A DNA stretch of 64,000 nt from Desulfovibrio fairfieldensis (GTDB taxonomy: Bacteria > Desulfobacterota > Desulfovibrionia > Desulfovibrionales > Desulfovibrionaceae): assembly GCF_001553605.1 (NCBI RefSeq), contig NZ_CP014229.1:3438501-3502500 (forward strand). The letters run 5' to 3'. Of this stretch, positions 52,139 to 60,937 are shown piece after piece. Positions within the stretch are counted from its first letter, which is position 1; each line of letters begins with the position of its first letter. The notes beneath the pieces were generated by a model, which had not been told where the DNA came from, made no database searches, and saw nothing but the letters and a program-made list of their open reading frames with translations. The position numbers and the translations under genes were made by a program.

Positions 52139-52561
52139 ATGACAGATCAGGACAATGCCGGAAAAGAACTGCGCGACAAAATCGAGATGTACCGCGAATC
52201 CATCATCCACGCGGACAAGCCGGAACTGGCGGAACAGGTCTGGGACACTGCGCCGGAAACTTCCTTTATCCATCCGCGCGGGCATGAGCGCGGCTGGGAA
52301 GCCATTCGGGACAACTTCTATACCAAAACCATGGCGAATACCTTTTCCAGGCGTGAACTCAGGCTCACGGGCGAGCCGGTCATCCATCTTTACGGCGACG
52401 CGGCCGTGGCGGAATTCGACTGGGAGTTCACGGCCACCAGACGCGCCGACAACGGCGAGCGGCACACCAGCGGCCGGGAAAGCCAGATTTATGTCCGGCG
52501 GCCCGGCCGGGGATGGCGGCTCGTGCATGTGCACTATTCCGGCCCGGCGGCCACGGCCTGA
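52139..52561 (+). CDS. NTF2-like (SnoaL/DUF4440-type) protein
   Basis: 140 aa. ELRDKIEMYRESIIHADKPELAEQVWDT, FIHPRGHERGWEAIRDNFYTKTMA, VIHLYGDAAVAEFDWEFTATRR, GRESQIYVRRPGRGWRLVHVHYSG: the alternating helix-strand pattern of NTF2-like folds. No catalytic residues can be assigned. ATG with GAAGGAACAGCC upstream, 65 nt after the flavoprotein, so it may share its mRNA and MarR control. Confidence 0.7.
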   Translation: MTDQDNAGKELRDKIEMYRESIIHADKPELAEQVWDTAPETSFIHPRGHERGWEAIRDNFYTKTMANTFSRRELRLTGEPVIHLYGDAAVAEFDWEFTATRRADNGERHTSGRESQIYVRRPGRGWRLVHVHYSGPAATA

Positions 52562-52768
52562 GTTTGTTTCCGTCCGCCGGACGCGCATGGGTTTCGTCCG
52601 GTGGACGCGGCGGCAGTCCGGCCCGCGCGGCGGGCAGACGCATCTAAAAAGTCTTATTCCTTGATAGATTGGGGAACGAACAAAAAAGAGGCGAAGCCAC
52701 CTTTGCTCCGCCGGAGCGAAGCGCAGGCGGATGGCTGGTGCCGGGAGAATCCTAAAAAATGCGCTAGC

Positions 52769-52870
52769 CGTTGCCGCGTCAGCGGCTTACGGATAGCGAC
52801 AGCGATTTTCCTAGATATAATTTTGCGTAACCAATTGCTGTCTTCATCCGTAGCTTCCTGCGTCGCAACG
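52769..52870. repeat. Imperfect inverted repeat, about 38-nt arms
   Basis: Left arm 52769-52807 (CGTTGCCGCGTCAGCGGCTT...) pairs with right arm 52833-52870 (...GCTTCCTGCGTCGCAACG); the words GTTGC.GCGTC, TACGGAT and GACAGC match. Spacer contains CTAGATATAATTTTGCG. No open frame. Its right arm shares CTTCCTGCGTCGCAACGG with 21070-21090. Confidence 0.5.
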
Positions 52871-52876
52871 GCTGAA

Positions 52877-53060
52877 GCAAGATTTTTGCGTGCTGGCAAG
52901 GAAAATGGCACTTTTTGCGCGGAGTGTACTCAAGTACATGAGCAGCAAAAAGCGCCAGATGACGCAGCCAGCACACAAAAGGCTGGTTTTGACGGATCAT
53001 CACGGCAAATATAAGAAACCTGCAAAACCTGGAATTAGATGCGTCTGCCTTGGGCCCGCG
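52877..53060 (+). repeat. Interspersed repeat, GCTGGCAAGG family, fullest copy
   Basis: TGCTGGCAAGGAAAATGG ... TTTTTGCGCGGAGTGTACT ... AGTACATGAGCAGCAAAAAGCG ... GCCAGCA ... GGCTGGTTTTGACGGATC ... TGCGTCTGCCT. The TGCTGGC/GCCAGCA pair closes it and an inner GTACT/AGTAC pair forms a hairpin. Related copies: 62363-62575 (+), 38044-38235 (-), 49360-49440 (partial). Confidence 0.65.
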
Positions 53061-53168
53061 CGCCGCGCGTGTTTACGGGCGCGGACTTTTGCCGTATGAC
53101 AAATCCGTTGCCCGGCATGCCGAGATCGCGCCGGGTCGTGTTGTTTTTTACCTCAAAGGATTGCCGCC

Positions 53169-54851
53169 ATGGATGATGCTCGCAGCAAAAAGATGAAGAG
53201 CGGGCTGGAAAAAGCCCCGCACCGTTCCCTGCTCTACGCCCTGGGCCTGACCAGGGAGGAAATGGAACGCCCCCTGGTGGGCGTGGTCAACGCCGCCAGC
53301 GAGGTGGTGCCCGGCCACATGCATTTGGATGCCCTGGCCTCGGCCGTCAAGGCCGGTGTGCGCATGGCCGGCGGCACGCCCCTGGAGTTTCCGGCCATTG
53401 CCGTGTGCGACGGCATCGCCATGAACCACGAGGGCATGCGCTTTTCCCTGCCGTCGCGCGAATTTATCGCGGATTCCATTGAAATCATGGCCCGTGGCCA
53501 CGCCTTTGATGCCCTGGTCTTCATCCCCAACTGCGACAAATGCGTGCCCGGCATGCTCATGGCCATGATGCGCCTGAACCTGCCCTCGGTGCTGGTTTCC
53601 GGCGGCCCCATGCTGCCCGGCAATCTCGGGCCGCACACGCGCGGCGACCTGATCACGGTTTTCGAGGCTGTGGGCCGGGTGCGCAGCGGCACTTTGAGCG
53701 AAGACGAGCTGGAGCGCATGGCCGAGCGGGCCTGTCCCGGCTGCGGGGCCTGCGCGGGCATGTTCACGGCCAACTCCATGAACTGCCTGGCCGAAACCAT
53801 CGGCGTGGCCCTGCCCGGCAACGGCACCATCCCGGCGGTGAGCGCGGCGCGCGTGCGCCTGGCCAAGACCGCGGGCATGCGGGTCATGGACCTGCTCAAG
53901 AACAATATCCGCCCGCTGGACATCGTCACCCCCGAATCCGTGGCCAATGCCGTGGCCGTGGACATGGCCCTGGGCTGCTCCACCAATACGGTGCTGCACC
54001 TGCCTGCCGTGTTTGGCGAGGCGGGCCTGGACATGGGCCTGGAAGTTTTTGACGAGGTCAGCCGCAAGAGCCCCAATCTCTGCAAACTTTCCCCGGCGGG
54101 CAAGCATTTCATGGTCGACCTGGACAATGCCGGGGGCATCCCGGCGGTCATGAGCGAACTGGACAAGCTGGGGCTGATCCATAAGGACTGTCTGACCGTC
54201 ACCGGCAAAACCGTGGGCGAGAACCTCAAGGCGCTCAACGCCCGCATTGAGGACCCGGACGTGATCCATCCCATCGGCCAGGCCTATTCCAAGCAGGGCG
54301 GCATCGCCATTCTGCGCGGCAGCCTCGCGCCCGGCGGCGCGGTGGTCAAGCAGTCGGCCGTGGCTCCGGAAATGATGCGCCGCGACGTGCGCGCTCGGGT
54401 GTTCGAATCCGAAGAGGACGCCATGCAAGCCATTCTGGACGGCAAGATCCAGCCCGGCGACGGCGTGGTGATCCGCTATGAAGGCCCGCGCGGCGGGCCG
54501 GGCATGCGCGAAATGCTTTCGCCCACCGCGGCCATCACCGGCATGGGCCTGGGCAAGGACGTGGCCCTGCTCACGGACGGCCGCTTCTCCGGCGGCACCA
54601 ACGGCGCGGCCATCGGCCACATCTCGCCGGAAGCCGCCGACGGCGGGATCATTGCCCTGGTGCGCGAGGGCGACACTATCCACATCGACATTCCTGGCCG
54701 TAAGCTGGACCTGCTGGTGGACGAGACCGAACTGGAAAAACGCCGCGTCGAACTGGTCAGGCCTCAAAAGGACTGCCCCTATCCGGTGTTGCGGCGCTAT
54801 GCCCATCTGGTCAGCTCGGCGGCCAACGGCGCGCGGTACAAGAATATTTAA
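53169..54851 (+). CDS. ilvD: Dihydroxy-acid dehydratase IlvD
   Basis: 560 aa. Fe-S cluster ligands in [16 protein letters not shown] and [18 protein letters not shown]; the start [15 protein letters not shown] and [23 protein letters not shown] near the C-terminus are diagnostic. Converts dihydroxyvalerate derivatives to keto acids for Val, Leu and Ile. ATG after ACCTCAAAGGATT. Its TAA lies at the very start of a TTAA repeat. A GC-rich hairpin with a distant T6 (53110-53150) precedes the ATG; no leader peptide rich in Ile/Leu/Val was seen. Confidence 0.96.
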   Translation: MDDARSKKMKSGLEKAPHRSLLYALGLTREEMERPLVGVVNAASEVVPGHMHLDALASAVKAGVRMAGGTPLEFPAIAVCDGIAMNHEGMRFSLPSREFIADSIEIMARGHAFDALVFIPNCDKCVPGMLMAMMRLNLPSVLVSGGPMLPGNLGPHTRGDLITVFEAVGRVRSGTLSEDELERMAERACPGCGACAGMFTANSMNCLAETIGVALPGNGTIPAVSAARVRLAKTAGMRVMDLLKNNIRPLDIVTPESVANAVAVDMALGCSTNTVLHLPAVFGEAGLDMGLEVFDEVSRKSPNLCKLSPAGKHFMVDLDNAGGIPAVMSELDKLGLIHKDCLTVTGKTVGENLKALNARIEDPDVIHPIGQAYSKQGGIAILRGSLAPGGAVVKQSAVAPEMMRRDVRARVFESEEDAMQAILDGKIQPGDGVVIRYEGPRGGPGMREMLSPTAAITGMGLGKDVALLTDGRFSGGTNGAAIGHISPEAADGGIIALVREGDTIHIDIPGRKLDLLVDETELEKRRVELVRPQKDCPYPVLRRYAHLVSSAANGARYKNI

Positions 54852-54930
54852 GGAAACGCTGATTGCCGGTCTTTTTGCCCTCCGCCCGCCTCATGGTCGT
54901 TCATGAGGCGGGCGGACTGCGCGTACGGCA
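54848..54930. repeat. TTAA-ended repeat, truncated second copy
   Basis: TTAAGGAAACGCTGATT, then GGTCTTTTTGCCCTCCGCCCGC, matches the right end of the 2449-2600 element over about 40 nt. A 14-bp hairpin (54882-54895 with 54902-54915) follows, which may stop both ilvD and asnS. The other end of the element is not recognisable. TTAA includes the ilvD stop codon. Confidence 0.6.
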
Positions 54931-54942
54931 TATTGGCTGACG

Positions 54943-56307
54943 CTAAAATTCCAGATTGCCCGGCGTGCGCGGGAAGGGTATCACGTCGCGGATATTGGTG
55001 ATGCCCGTGAGCAGCATCAGCAGGCGCTCGAAGCCCAGGCCGAAGCCCGCGTGCGGCACGCTGCCGAAGCGCCGCAGGTCCAGATACCACCAGTAATCCT
55101 CGGGATTCTGGCCCAGCTCGCGGATGCGGGCTTCCAGCCGGTCCAGGCGCTCCTCGCGCTGCGAGCCGCCGATAAGTTCGCCGATGCGCGGCACCAGCAT
55201 GTCCATGGCCGCCACGGTCTCATTGTCGTCGTTGGCCCGCATGTAGAAGGCTTTGATTTCCTTGGGATAATCGTAAACAATGACCGGCCGCTGGAAATGC
55301 TCCTCGGCCAGGTAACGCTCGTGCTCGGTTTGCAGGTCCACGCCGAAGGTCACGGGAAAGGCGAATTCCTTGCCGCTGTCCTCCAGAATCCGGATGGCCT
55401 CGGCATAGGGCACACGGGCGAAGGGCTGGCGCAGCATGCCTTGCAGGCGTTCCAGCAGGCCCTTGTCCACGAAATTGTCGAAGAGCTTCACGTCCGCCTC
55501 GCAGTGCGCCAGCACATGCTCAATGACGTGGCGGGTGAGGCTTTCGCCCAGCTCCATGAGATCAGAAAGATCCGCGAAGGCCATTTCCGGCTCGATCATC
55601 CAGAATTCGGCGGCATGGCGCGGGGTATTGGAGTTCTCGGCCCGGAACGTGGGCCCGAAGGTGTAGACCCGCCCCAGGCCCAGGGCCAGGGCCTCGGCCT
55701 CCAACTGGCCGGACACGGTGAGGTTGCACGGGCGGTTGAAGAAGTCGCCGTCCGTGTTCTTCTCGCCCGGCGCAAGGGTGGTCACGCGGAACATCTCGCC
55801 CGCGCCCTCGCAGTCCGAGCCGGTGAGCACCGGGGTGTGCACCCAGGCGAAGCGCCGCCCGTGGAAAAAGTCGTGCACGGCGCGTCCGGCTTCGGAGCGG
55901 ATGCGGAAGGCGGCGCCGTATTTGTTGGTGCGCGCGCGCAAGTGCGCGATGCCGCGCAGAAATTCGTCGGAATGGCGCTTTTTCTGAAGCGGGAAGGCTT
56001 CCGGATCGGCCAGGCCGAAGACAGTCACGCTTTTGGCCCGCACTTCCCATGTCTGGCCCTTGCCCGGCGAGGGCACCAGCTCGCCGACCACGGCCAGGGC
56101 CGCGCCGGTATTGGCTTCGCCCAGAGCCGCGTGGGCCTCGGTGCCTTCGTCCACAATGCACTGCATGTTGGCGAGGCAGGAGCCGTCGTTGATCTCCACA
56201 AAGGAAAAGCCCTTGGCGTCGCGGCGGGTGCGCACCCAGCCGCAGATGGTAATGGCGTTTTGCGCCTTTTCGGCGTTGAGGGCGTCGATGATCAGGGTTC
56301 GCTGCAT
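54943..56307 (-). CDS. asnS: Asparaginyl-tRNA synthetase
   Basis: 454 aa. OB-fold anticodon domain ([27 protein letters not shown]), then class II motif 2 [22 protein letters not shown] and motif 3 [15 protein letters not shown]. The [11 protein letters not shown]sn-specific pattern separates it from AspS. Start ATG at MQRTLI, with AAGGAGCCATCCC upstream; an open frame of 53 more codons lacks family likeness. Convergent with ilvD. Confidence 0.96.
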   Translation of the reverse strand: MQRTLIIDALNAEKAQNAITICGWVRTRRDAKGFSFVEINDGSCLANMQCIVDEGTEAHAALGEANTGAALAVVGELVPSPGKGQTWEVRAKSVTVFGLADPEAFPLQKKRHSDEFLRGIAHLRARTNKYGAAFRIRSEAGRAVHDFFHGRRFAWVHTPVLTGSDCEGAGEMFRVTTLAPGEKNTDGDFFNRPCNLTVSGQLEAEALALGLGRVYTFGPTFRAENSNTPRHAAEFWMIEPEMAFADLSDLMELGESLTRHVIEHVLAHCEADVKLFDNFVDKGLLERLQGMLRQPFARVPYAEAIRILEDSGKEFAFPVTFGVDLQTEHERYLAEEHFQRPVIVYDYPKEIKAFYMRANDDNETVAAMDMLVPRIGELIGGSQREERLDRLEARIRELGQNPEDYWWYLDLRRFGSVPHAGFGLGFERLLMLLTGITNIRDVIPFPRTPGNLEF

Positions 56308-56451
56308 GGGATGGCTCCTTGCGGATGGATTTCGCTCAGGAAGAACCTTGACAGTGTAGCCTTTCCGCGCGCGCGGCTCAAGGGCGGGACGCGGCAAACC
56401 TCCGTCGCGGGCCACACAAAACGTCGTCTTTGCGACAGGCCCAAGGGATCC

Positions 56452-56708
56452 TTGACTACCGCCCAAAAATGTATTGCCCTGCCTTTCACAGGTGCTTCAA
56501 AACACCTTTATTCCTTGGCGGCCCGCCGTCCCGAAAGCATGGCTTTTTTTTGCGCCTTTCTTCTGGCGCATTCTCTGTCATCTCTTCCGGGTGTGGGCTA
56601 ATACAATACCGGCTTGCCGGAAATATGCCCGCCGTTCCAAGGACGGTTTTGAGCACCCGGAGCTTTTCATATTGAAGGCCCCATCAAAAAAATCCTTGGA
56701 GGCATCGT
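56452..56708 (+). ncRNA. Conserved structured leader, copy B
   Basis: 257 nt from TTGACT (56452-56457) to the small-protein ATG, almost the same length as copy A (259). Stems: AGGTG/CACCT (56490-56494 with 56503-56507); a GCCGT...ATGGC hairpin followed by eight T (about 56525-56549); CCGGGTG/CACCCGG (56587-56593 with 56654-56660) enclosing CCGGCTTGCCGG (56609-56620) and a CCGT.CC/GGACGG hairpin; then GGAGCTTTTCA...TGAAGGCCCC. Sequence differs in loops and in the part between the T run and CCGGGTG, but the blocks and spacing are kept. Confidence 0.6.
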
Positions 56709-57143
56709 ATGCCCAGTTCTTCCCCGAGCCATCAGCGTTCACAGGCCCAGCCCGCCCCACCTGACCCCATCGCTCTGGCGGCCATGCTCCAGAATGCGGC
56801 CCAGGCCCTGCTCAGCTCCCCCGCCCCACGGGAATCTCCTTCCCCCGACGATGAAGGCGACGACCGGCCCCGAGAGGAAATCCGCTCTTATCGCTTTTCC
56901 CCCTTGGCGTTGCGTGGCGAAAAAGAGCTGTTGGAGGAACAGAACGCGGAAGGGCTGCGGGAACTGGTTTCCATGGCCTCTTCCTCGGTCATGGCCTTTG
57001 CCTCCCTCTTGGAATTGATGGATGAGGCCGCCAAAGTGGACGGCTTCGTGATTCATATTCTGGCGCGCGAATTACAGCGCATCGGGGATCTGTTTTTCAA
57101 GATCCAGGATGTGTACAGCACTGTTGAGCTCGTGGAAACTTAA
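56709..57143 (+). CDS. Small protein of unknown function, paralog B (leader-associated)
   Basis: 144 aa, no known domain, no signal peptide. A Pro/Ser-rich N-terminus (about 1-55) is followed by a helical region. Shared with the 16089-16598 protein: QRSQ, LQNAAQALL, EIRSYR and VDGFVIHIL. The DNA word CAGCGTTCACAG(G)CCC near the start is also kept. ATG preceded by TTGGAGGC. It stands between convergent asnS and the secreted-protein gene. Confidence 0.75.
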   Translation: MPSSSPSHQRSQAQPAPPDPIALAAMLQNAAQALLSSPAPRESPSPDDEGDDRPREEIRSYRFSPLALRGEKELLEEQNAEGLRELVSMASSSVMAFASLLELMDEAAKVDGFVIHILARELQRIGDLFFKIQDVYSTVELVET

Positions 57144-57467
57144 GCTGAAAACCTCAGGCCCTTCAGCGTGACCGCAAAGCCCGTTTCGCGGGCCTTGCGC
57201 AGCGTCAATCTGCTTTCCGCTCGTTGGCAGAGTGACTTTGCCCAACGCTGGCGCGGAGCGGCCTTACAAGTAGTTGCGCATGTAACTATTTTAAATAATA
57301 TATAAATTATGATATCTTGGTCGCCTCTGTCCGGAGCGTCCATCCCTCTTGGCCTTTTTCTAAAGATTGTATAGAATTGGTTCACATGAGCATATGCCGC
57401 CCATCTCTGCCTGGGGCATGGTCAACGGCGGCTGGTCATAATTTCTGTTGTACTGAGGAAAAACCAT
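57144..57467. other. Intergenic stretch upstream of secreted protein
   Basis: Contains a GCCCG...CGGGC hairpin near 57178-57193 and an AT-rich core AATAATATATAAATTATGAT (57294-57313) with TTGCGC 17 nt before it, a plausible promoter. No gene seen. Confidence 0.4.
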
Positions 57468-57953
57468 ATGAAAAAATTGTTCGGTGCCTTGGCCTTCATC
57501 TGCGTTCTGGCTCTTGCGGGCACGGCCTTGGCGGCCACGCCCGCCGCGCCTCAGGCGGGCAAACCCGTCCAGGACAAGCCGGAAAAAGGCGTGGACCGCG
57601 TCACCTTGATCAGCGTGCAGATCGAGGGCGACGACAGCATCGGCGCGCGCCTGAGCACCAAGCTCAAGGAGCGTTTCAACCAGAGCAATCTGTTCACGCT
57701 CAATGCCGATGAAGAAAAGGACGCGCCAGAGTTGCGCCTTTTGCTGAGTACGGCCCCGGAATTCAAGGACCGCCCCAATGTGGGATCGGTCTACAGCGTG
57801 TGCTGGGTCTTCAGCCAGGGCAAGGGCTATCTCGGCTATTTGCTCGCGCGGGAAGTGGGCACGATCAATTACGACGACCTTGACGCCAAAGTGGACAAGC
57901 TGGTGGAGCGCACCGACGCTATTGCGGCCAAGTACGGCAATTTGTGGAAATAA
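57468..57953 (+). CDS. Secreted protein of unknown function
   Basis: 161 aa. Signal peptide KKLFGALAFICVLALAGTALA, cleavage likely after ALA. Mature part: VTLISVQIEGDDSIGARLSTKLKERFNQSNLFTLNADEEKDAPELRLLLST, an alpha/beta fold resembling the N-terminal half of periplasmic TolB-like domains but with no firm family. No Cys-pair besides a single Cys in VYSVCWVF. ATG preceded by TGAGGAAA. Ends with a strong terminator. Confidence 0.75.
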   Translation: MKKLFGALAFICVLALAGTALAATPAAPQAGKPVQDKPEKGVDRVTLISVQIEGDDSIGARLSTKLKERFNQSNLFTLNADEEKDAPELRLLLSTAPEFKDRPNVGSVYSVCWVFSQGKGYLGYLLAREVGTINYDDLDAKVDKLVERTDAIAAKYGNLWK

Positions 57954-57996
57954 GCCGCGCGGTTTTTACCGCCGGTTTTCCTGAAACCTGCATCGC

Positions 57997-58029
57997 AAAA
58001 AAGCTCCCTTCGTGGCGGGGAGCTTTTTT
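57997..58029 (+). terminator. Terminator after the secreted protein
   Basis: 12-bp perfect stem AAAAAAGCTCCC/GGGAGCTTTTTT around a 9-nt loop, 43 nt after the stop. Confidence 0.9.
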
Positions 58030-58091
58030 GTCTGCTTTGTCCGGCGCCGGGCCGTCGCGGCCCGGAAAATAACAGTGCTGTAAGGAAGACT

Positions 58092-59273
58092 ATGCCCAGG
58101 AGCGTTTTCGCATGGGGCAACCGCCGGCTGATCGCCTATCTGGCGTTTCTGAGCGCCTTTGCCCCGCTTTCCACGGATATGTATCTGCCCGCCCTGCCGC
58201 ACATGGCCGAGGCCCTGAACACCACCTACAGCCTGACCAGCCTCACGGTGAGCGGTTTTCTGCTGCTCTTTGCCCTGTCCATGCTGATCTGGGGCCCGCT
58301 CAGCGACAAATACGGCCGCAGGCCGGTGCTGCTCACCGGCGGCGCGTTCTACGTCCTGTCCAGCGTGGGTATCGCCCTGGCCGGTTCCATCGGCCCGCTG
58401 CTGTTCTGGCGCGGCCTCCAGGCCGTGAGCAGCGGCGCCATCAGTTCCATGTCCCTGGCCGTGGTCAAGGACATTCTGCGGGGTTCGGCCATGGAAAAGG
58501 TGGTCACCTGGATTCAGACCGTGACCATCCTGGCCCCCATGCTGGCCCCTGTGGCGGGCGGCGGCCTGCTGTTGCTCACCGACTGGCGCGGCATCTTCTG
58601 GTGTCTGGCCTGCTGCGGGCTTCTGGCCCTGGCCGGAGGCCTGGCCCTGCGGGAAACCAGGGCCAGGGCCACGCAGGGCTCCGTCTTCAATGCCCTGGGG
58701 CGGATTTTCGTGGTTCTGCGCACGCCGGGCTTCGGTGCGCCCCTGCTGCTATTCTCGGCCATGAGCATGCCCTTCATGGCCTATCTGGCGGTCTCGTCCT
58801 ATGTCTTCCAGACCCGGTTCGGCCTGTCCGCCCAGGAATACAGCTGGTTTTTCGCCTTCAACGCGGGCATGAGCCTGCTGGGGCCGCTGCTGCACATGCG
58901 TTTTTTCCGGCATTGGCGGCGCGGCCTTGTTATTGCCGTCCATCTGCTGCTGGTCTGCGTGGCCGGGGGCCTGCTGTTGCTCTTCGGCAACGCGGGGCCG
59001 TGGCATTTCGCGCTGCTCTATGTGCCGGTGAGTTTTTGCGGCAGCGCCATCCGGCCGCCGTCCACAGTGCTGCTGATGCAATGCGTGCGGGGAGACAACG
59101 GCGCGGTGACCTCGCTCATCAACAGCGGAGCCCTGCTCTGCGGCAGCCTGTCCATGCTGCTCTGTTCCCTGCCGTTCTGGAGCGGGCCGGTGACCGCCGC
59201 GGGCGGCATCTCCTGCCTGGTGGCAGGGGCGGCCTTTCTGGGCTGGCTGCGGCTGGCGCGGCGTTTCTCGTAA
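58092..59273 (+). CDS. Bcr/CflA-type multidrug exporter (MFS DHA1)
   Basis: 393 aa, twelve membrane helices. LSAFAPLSTDMYLPALPHMAE is the Bcr/CflA signature at the N-terminus; MLIWGPLSDKYGRRPVLLTGG is motif A; RGLQAVSSGA; LAPMLAPVAGGGLL is the antiporter motif C. Removes drugs such as chloramphenicol or bicyclomycin in related bacteria; here the substrate is unknown. ATG with AAGGAAGACT upstream. Independent of the terminator-ended gene before it. Confidence 0.88.
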   Translation: MPRSVFAWGNRRLIAYLAFLSAFAPLSTDMYLPALPHMAEALNTTYSLTSLTVSGFLLLFALSMLIWGPLSDKYGRRPVLLTGGAFYVLSSVGIALAGSIGPLLFWRGLQAVSSGAISSMSLAVVKDILRGSAMEKVVTWIQTVTILAPMLAPVAGGGLLLLTDWRGIFWCLACCGLLALAGGLALRETRARATQGSVFNALGRIFVVLRTPGFGAPLLLFSAMSMPFMAYLAVSSYVFQTRFGLSAQEYSWFFAFNAGMSLLGPLLHMRFFRHWRRGLVIAVHLLLVCVAGGLLLLFGNAGPWHFALLYVPVSFCGSAIRPPSTVLLMQCVRGDNGAVTSLINSGALLCGSLSMLLCSLPFWSGPVTAAGGISCLVAGAAFLGWLRLARRFS

Positions 59274-59392
59274 TGGAACCGTTCACGCAGGGAATGCGTC
59301 AACTGCGCATATATTCTCATAGATGAAACATAGATGTGGACGTTGCGCGGCCCCGGCCCGGATCGGCGGCGCGCCGTCCGGGAGAGGAACTC

Positions 59393-59977
59393 ATGCCTGA
59401 CGTGCCGATTCTTGAAACAGAGCGCCTTGTCCTGAGGGATTTTGCGGCGGACGACGGCCCCGCGCTGTTCCGGATTATGAGCGACAGGGAAACCAACGTC
59501 TTTCTGCCCATGTTTCCACTGGAGCGGCCAGAGGAAGCGGCCGCTCTTCTGTGCGCGGGCAGTGTATGGAGAGGGGCGGCGGCGCGCTGTTGGGCCGTCT
59601 GCCCGAAATCCGCAGGCACGCCCGTAGGCTATGTGCGGGTGGCCGCGGATGCAAGTCATGATCTTGGCTACGCCCTGCGGCGGGAGTTCTGGGGCCGGGG
59701 CTTCATGACGGAAGCCTGCCGGGCCGTGCTGGGGGCACTGCGTCGGGAGGGGACGCCCTATGTCACGGCCACGCATGACGTGAATAACCCCGCCAGCGGC
59801 GCGGTTATGAAAAAGATCGGCATGACCTATTGTTACTCCTATCGCGAGCGCTGGCAGCCCAAGGACATCCGGGTCATTTTCCGCATGTGGCAGGTGAACC
59901 TGGACGGAAGAGATGAGCGGATTTTCAGAAAATACTGGGACAATGCGTCTGTCCGTTTTGTGGAACAGGATGTTTGA
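59393..59977 (+). CDS. GNAT family N-acetyltransferase (RimJ/RimL-like)
   Basis: 194 aa. ILETERLVLRDFAADDGPALFRIMSD is the RimJ/L-type start; GYALRREFWGRGFMTEACRAVLGAL holds the acetyl-CoA loop (x-x-x-W-G-x-G-x-x); VNNPASGAVMKKIGM is the motif B. It acetylates an amine, perhaps a protein N-terminus or a small molecule. ATG at 59393 with GGGAGAGGAAC upstream; a start 19 codons earlier is less likely. Convergent with holB. Confidence 0.85.
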   Translation: MPDVPILETERLVLRDFAADDGPALFRIMSDRETNVFLPMFPLERPEEAAALLCAGSVWRGAAARCWAVCPKSAGTPVGYVRVAADASHDLGYALRREFWGRGFMTEACRAVLGALRREGTPYVTATHDVNNPASGAVMKKIGMTYCYSYRERWQPKDIRVIFRMWQVNLDGRDERIFRKYWDNASVRFVEQDV

Positions 59978-60002
59978 CGGGGGTCGGCCGGGGTGTGGCC
60001 GC

Positions 60003-60917
60003 TTACCGGTTCCGGGGCACGGCGTCCCGGCGCAGCACAAAGAGCCGCGCGGCCAGGGCTTCCAGCACGCGTGCCGGAGTGACGCCGTACTGGAGCATAT
60101 CCTGGGCTTCGGCCAGCCAGCGGCAGCATACGGCCCGGCCGCGCGCGTCCAGATCGGCCAGGAGCATATCCAGCGGGCTCTCGGCCTCGTCGGCCAGTAC
60201 GCGGCTCAGGGATTTTTGTCCGGCCAGGAGCAGGCGGCCCGCCAGGGCCGCGTCCATGGCCCCACGGGCTGAAACCTTGTCCAGAAAGCCCTGCCCGTCG
60301 CGCAGAAAAACGACCAGAGCTTCTTCCCAAGGAGCCAGAGCTGTATCCCGCGCCCGGCTGTCCGGCCAGGGCAGCGTCAGGCAGAAGGAACGGGAAACCA
60401 GGGTGGGCAGGAGCTGTTCCCGCTGCGGGGCCAGGAGCACGAAAACAGTGGTGGGCGAGGGTTCTTCCAGGGCTTTGAGCAGGGCGTTGGCCGCCTCGTC
60501 GCGGTTCAGGCTCAAGCCCATGAGCAGGACCACCCGGCGGCCCTGACCGTGGGGCGCGTCGCGCAGACGGCTTTTCAGCTCACGTACCCGCTGCATGTTG
60601 AAGGCCCGCACCAGACCGGGATTTTCCTCATCCTCGCGGTTGCTGATGCGGCCGTCATAGGCCGCCAAATCCAGATATTCGCCCGAGGCGATCTGCAGGC
60701 AGACCGGGCAGGCCAGACAGGGCGCGCCGTTTTCGGCGTGCGCGGCCTGAGGGCAGTTGCAGCGCGCGGCCCAGTAGCGGGCCAGATCCAGGCGCTGCTC
60801 CTCGCTGCCGCCTTCCAGCAGCAGAACCTGGGGCGGGGCTTGGCCCAGACGGTCCAGCACGGCCTTGAGGCGGTCAAAGGCCGGGTCCGCCACAGCGGGG
60901 AGCAGGCTTGCGTTCAT
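60003..60917 (-). CDS. holB: DNA polymerase III subunit delta'
   Basis: 304 aa. Clamp-loader AAA+ fold without a working P-loop (LEGGSEEQRLDLAR), a four-Cys zinc module (CNCPQAAHAENGAPCLACPVC), and SRSFCLTL as the arginine-finger-type SRC-like segment; ALLKALEEPSPTTVFVLLA is the sensor-1 region. Rigid part of the clamp loader. Only 20 nt follow purA, so cotranscription is likely. Confidence 0.88.
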   Translation of the reverse strand: MNASLLPAVADPAFDRLKAVLDRLGQAPPQVLLLEGGSEEQRLDLARYWAARCNCPQAAHAENGAPCLACPVCLQIASGEYLDLAAYDGRISNREDEENPGLVRAFNMQRVRELKSRLRDAPHGQGRRVVLLMGLSLNRDEAANALLKALEEPSPTTVFVLLAPQREQLLPTLVSRSFCLTLPWPDSRARDTALAPWEEALVVFLRDGQGFLDKVSARGAMDAALAGRLLLAGQKSLSRVLADEAESPLDMLLADLDARGRAVCCRWLAEAQDMLQYGVTPARVLEALAARLFVLRRDAVPRNR

Positions 60918-60937
60918 GGCTGCCGCGCGGCGCGCGT

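Noticed and set aside
53061..53168. Leader-peptide attenuator of ilvD
   Set aside because: A GC hairpin and T run exist, but no short frame rich in Ile, Val or Leu codons was found.
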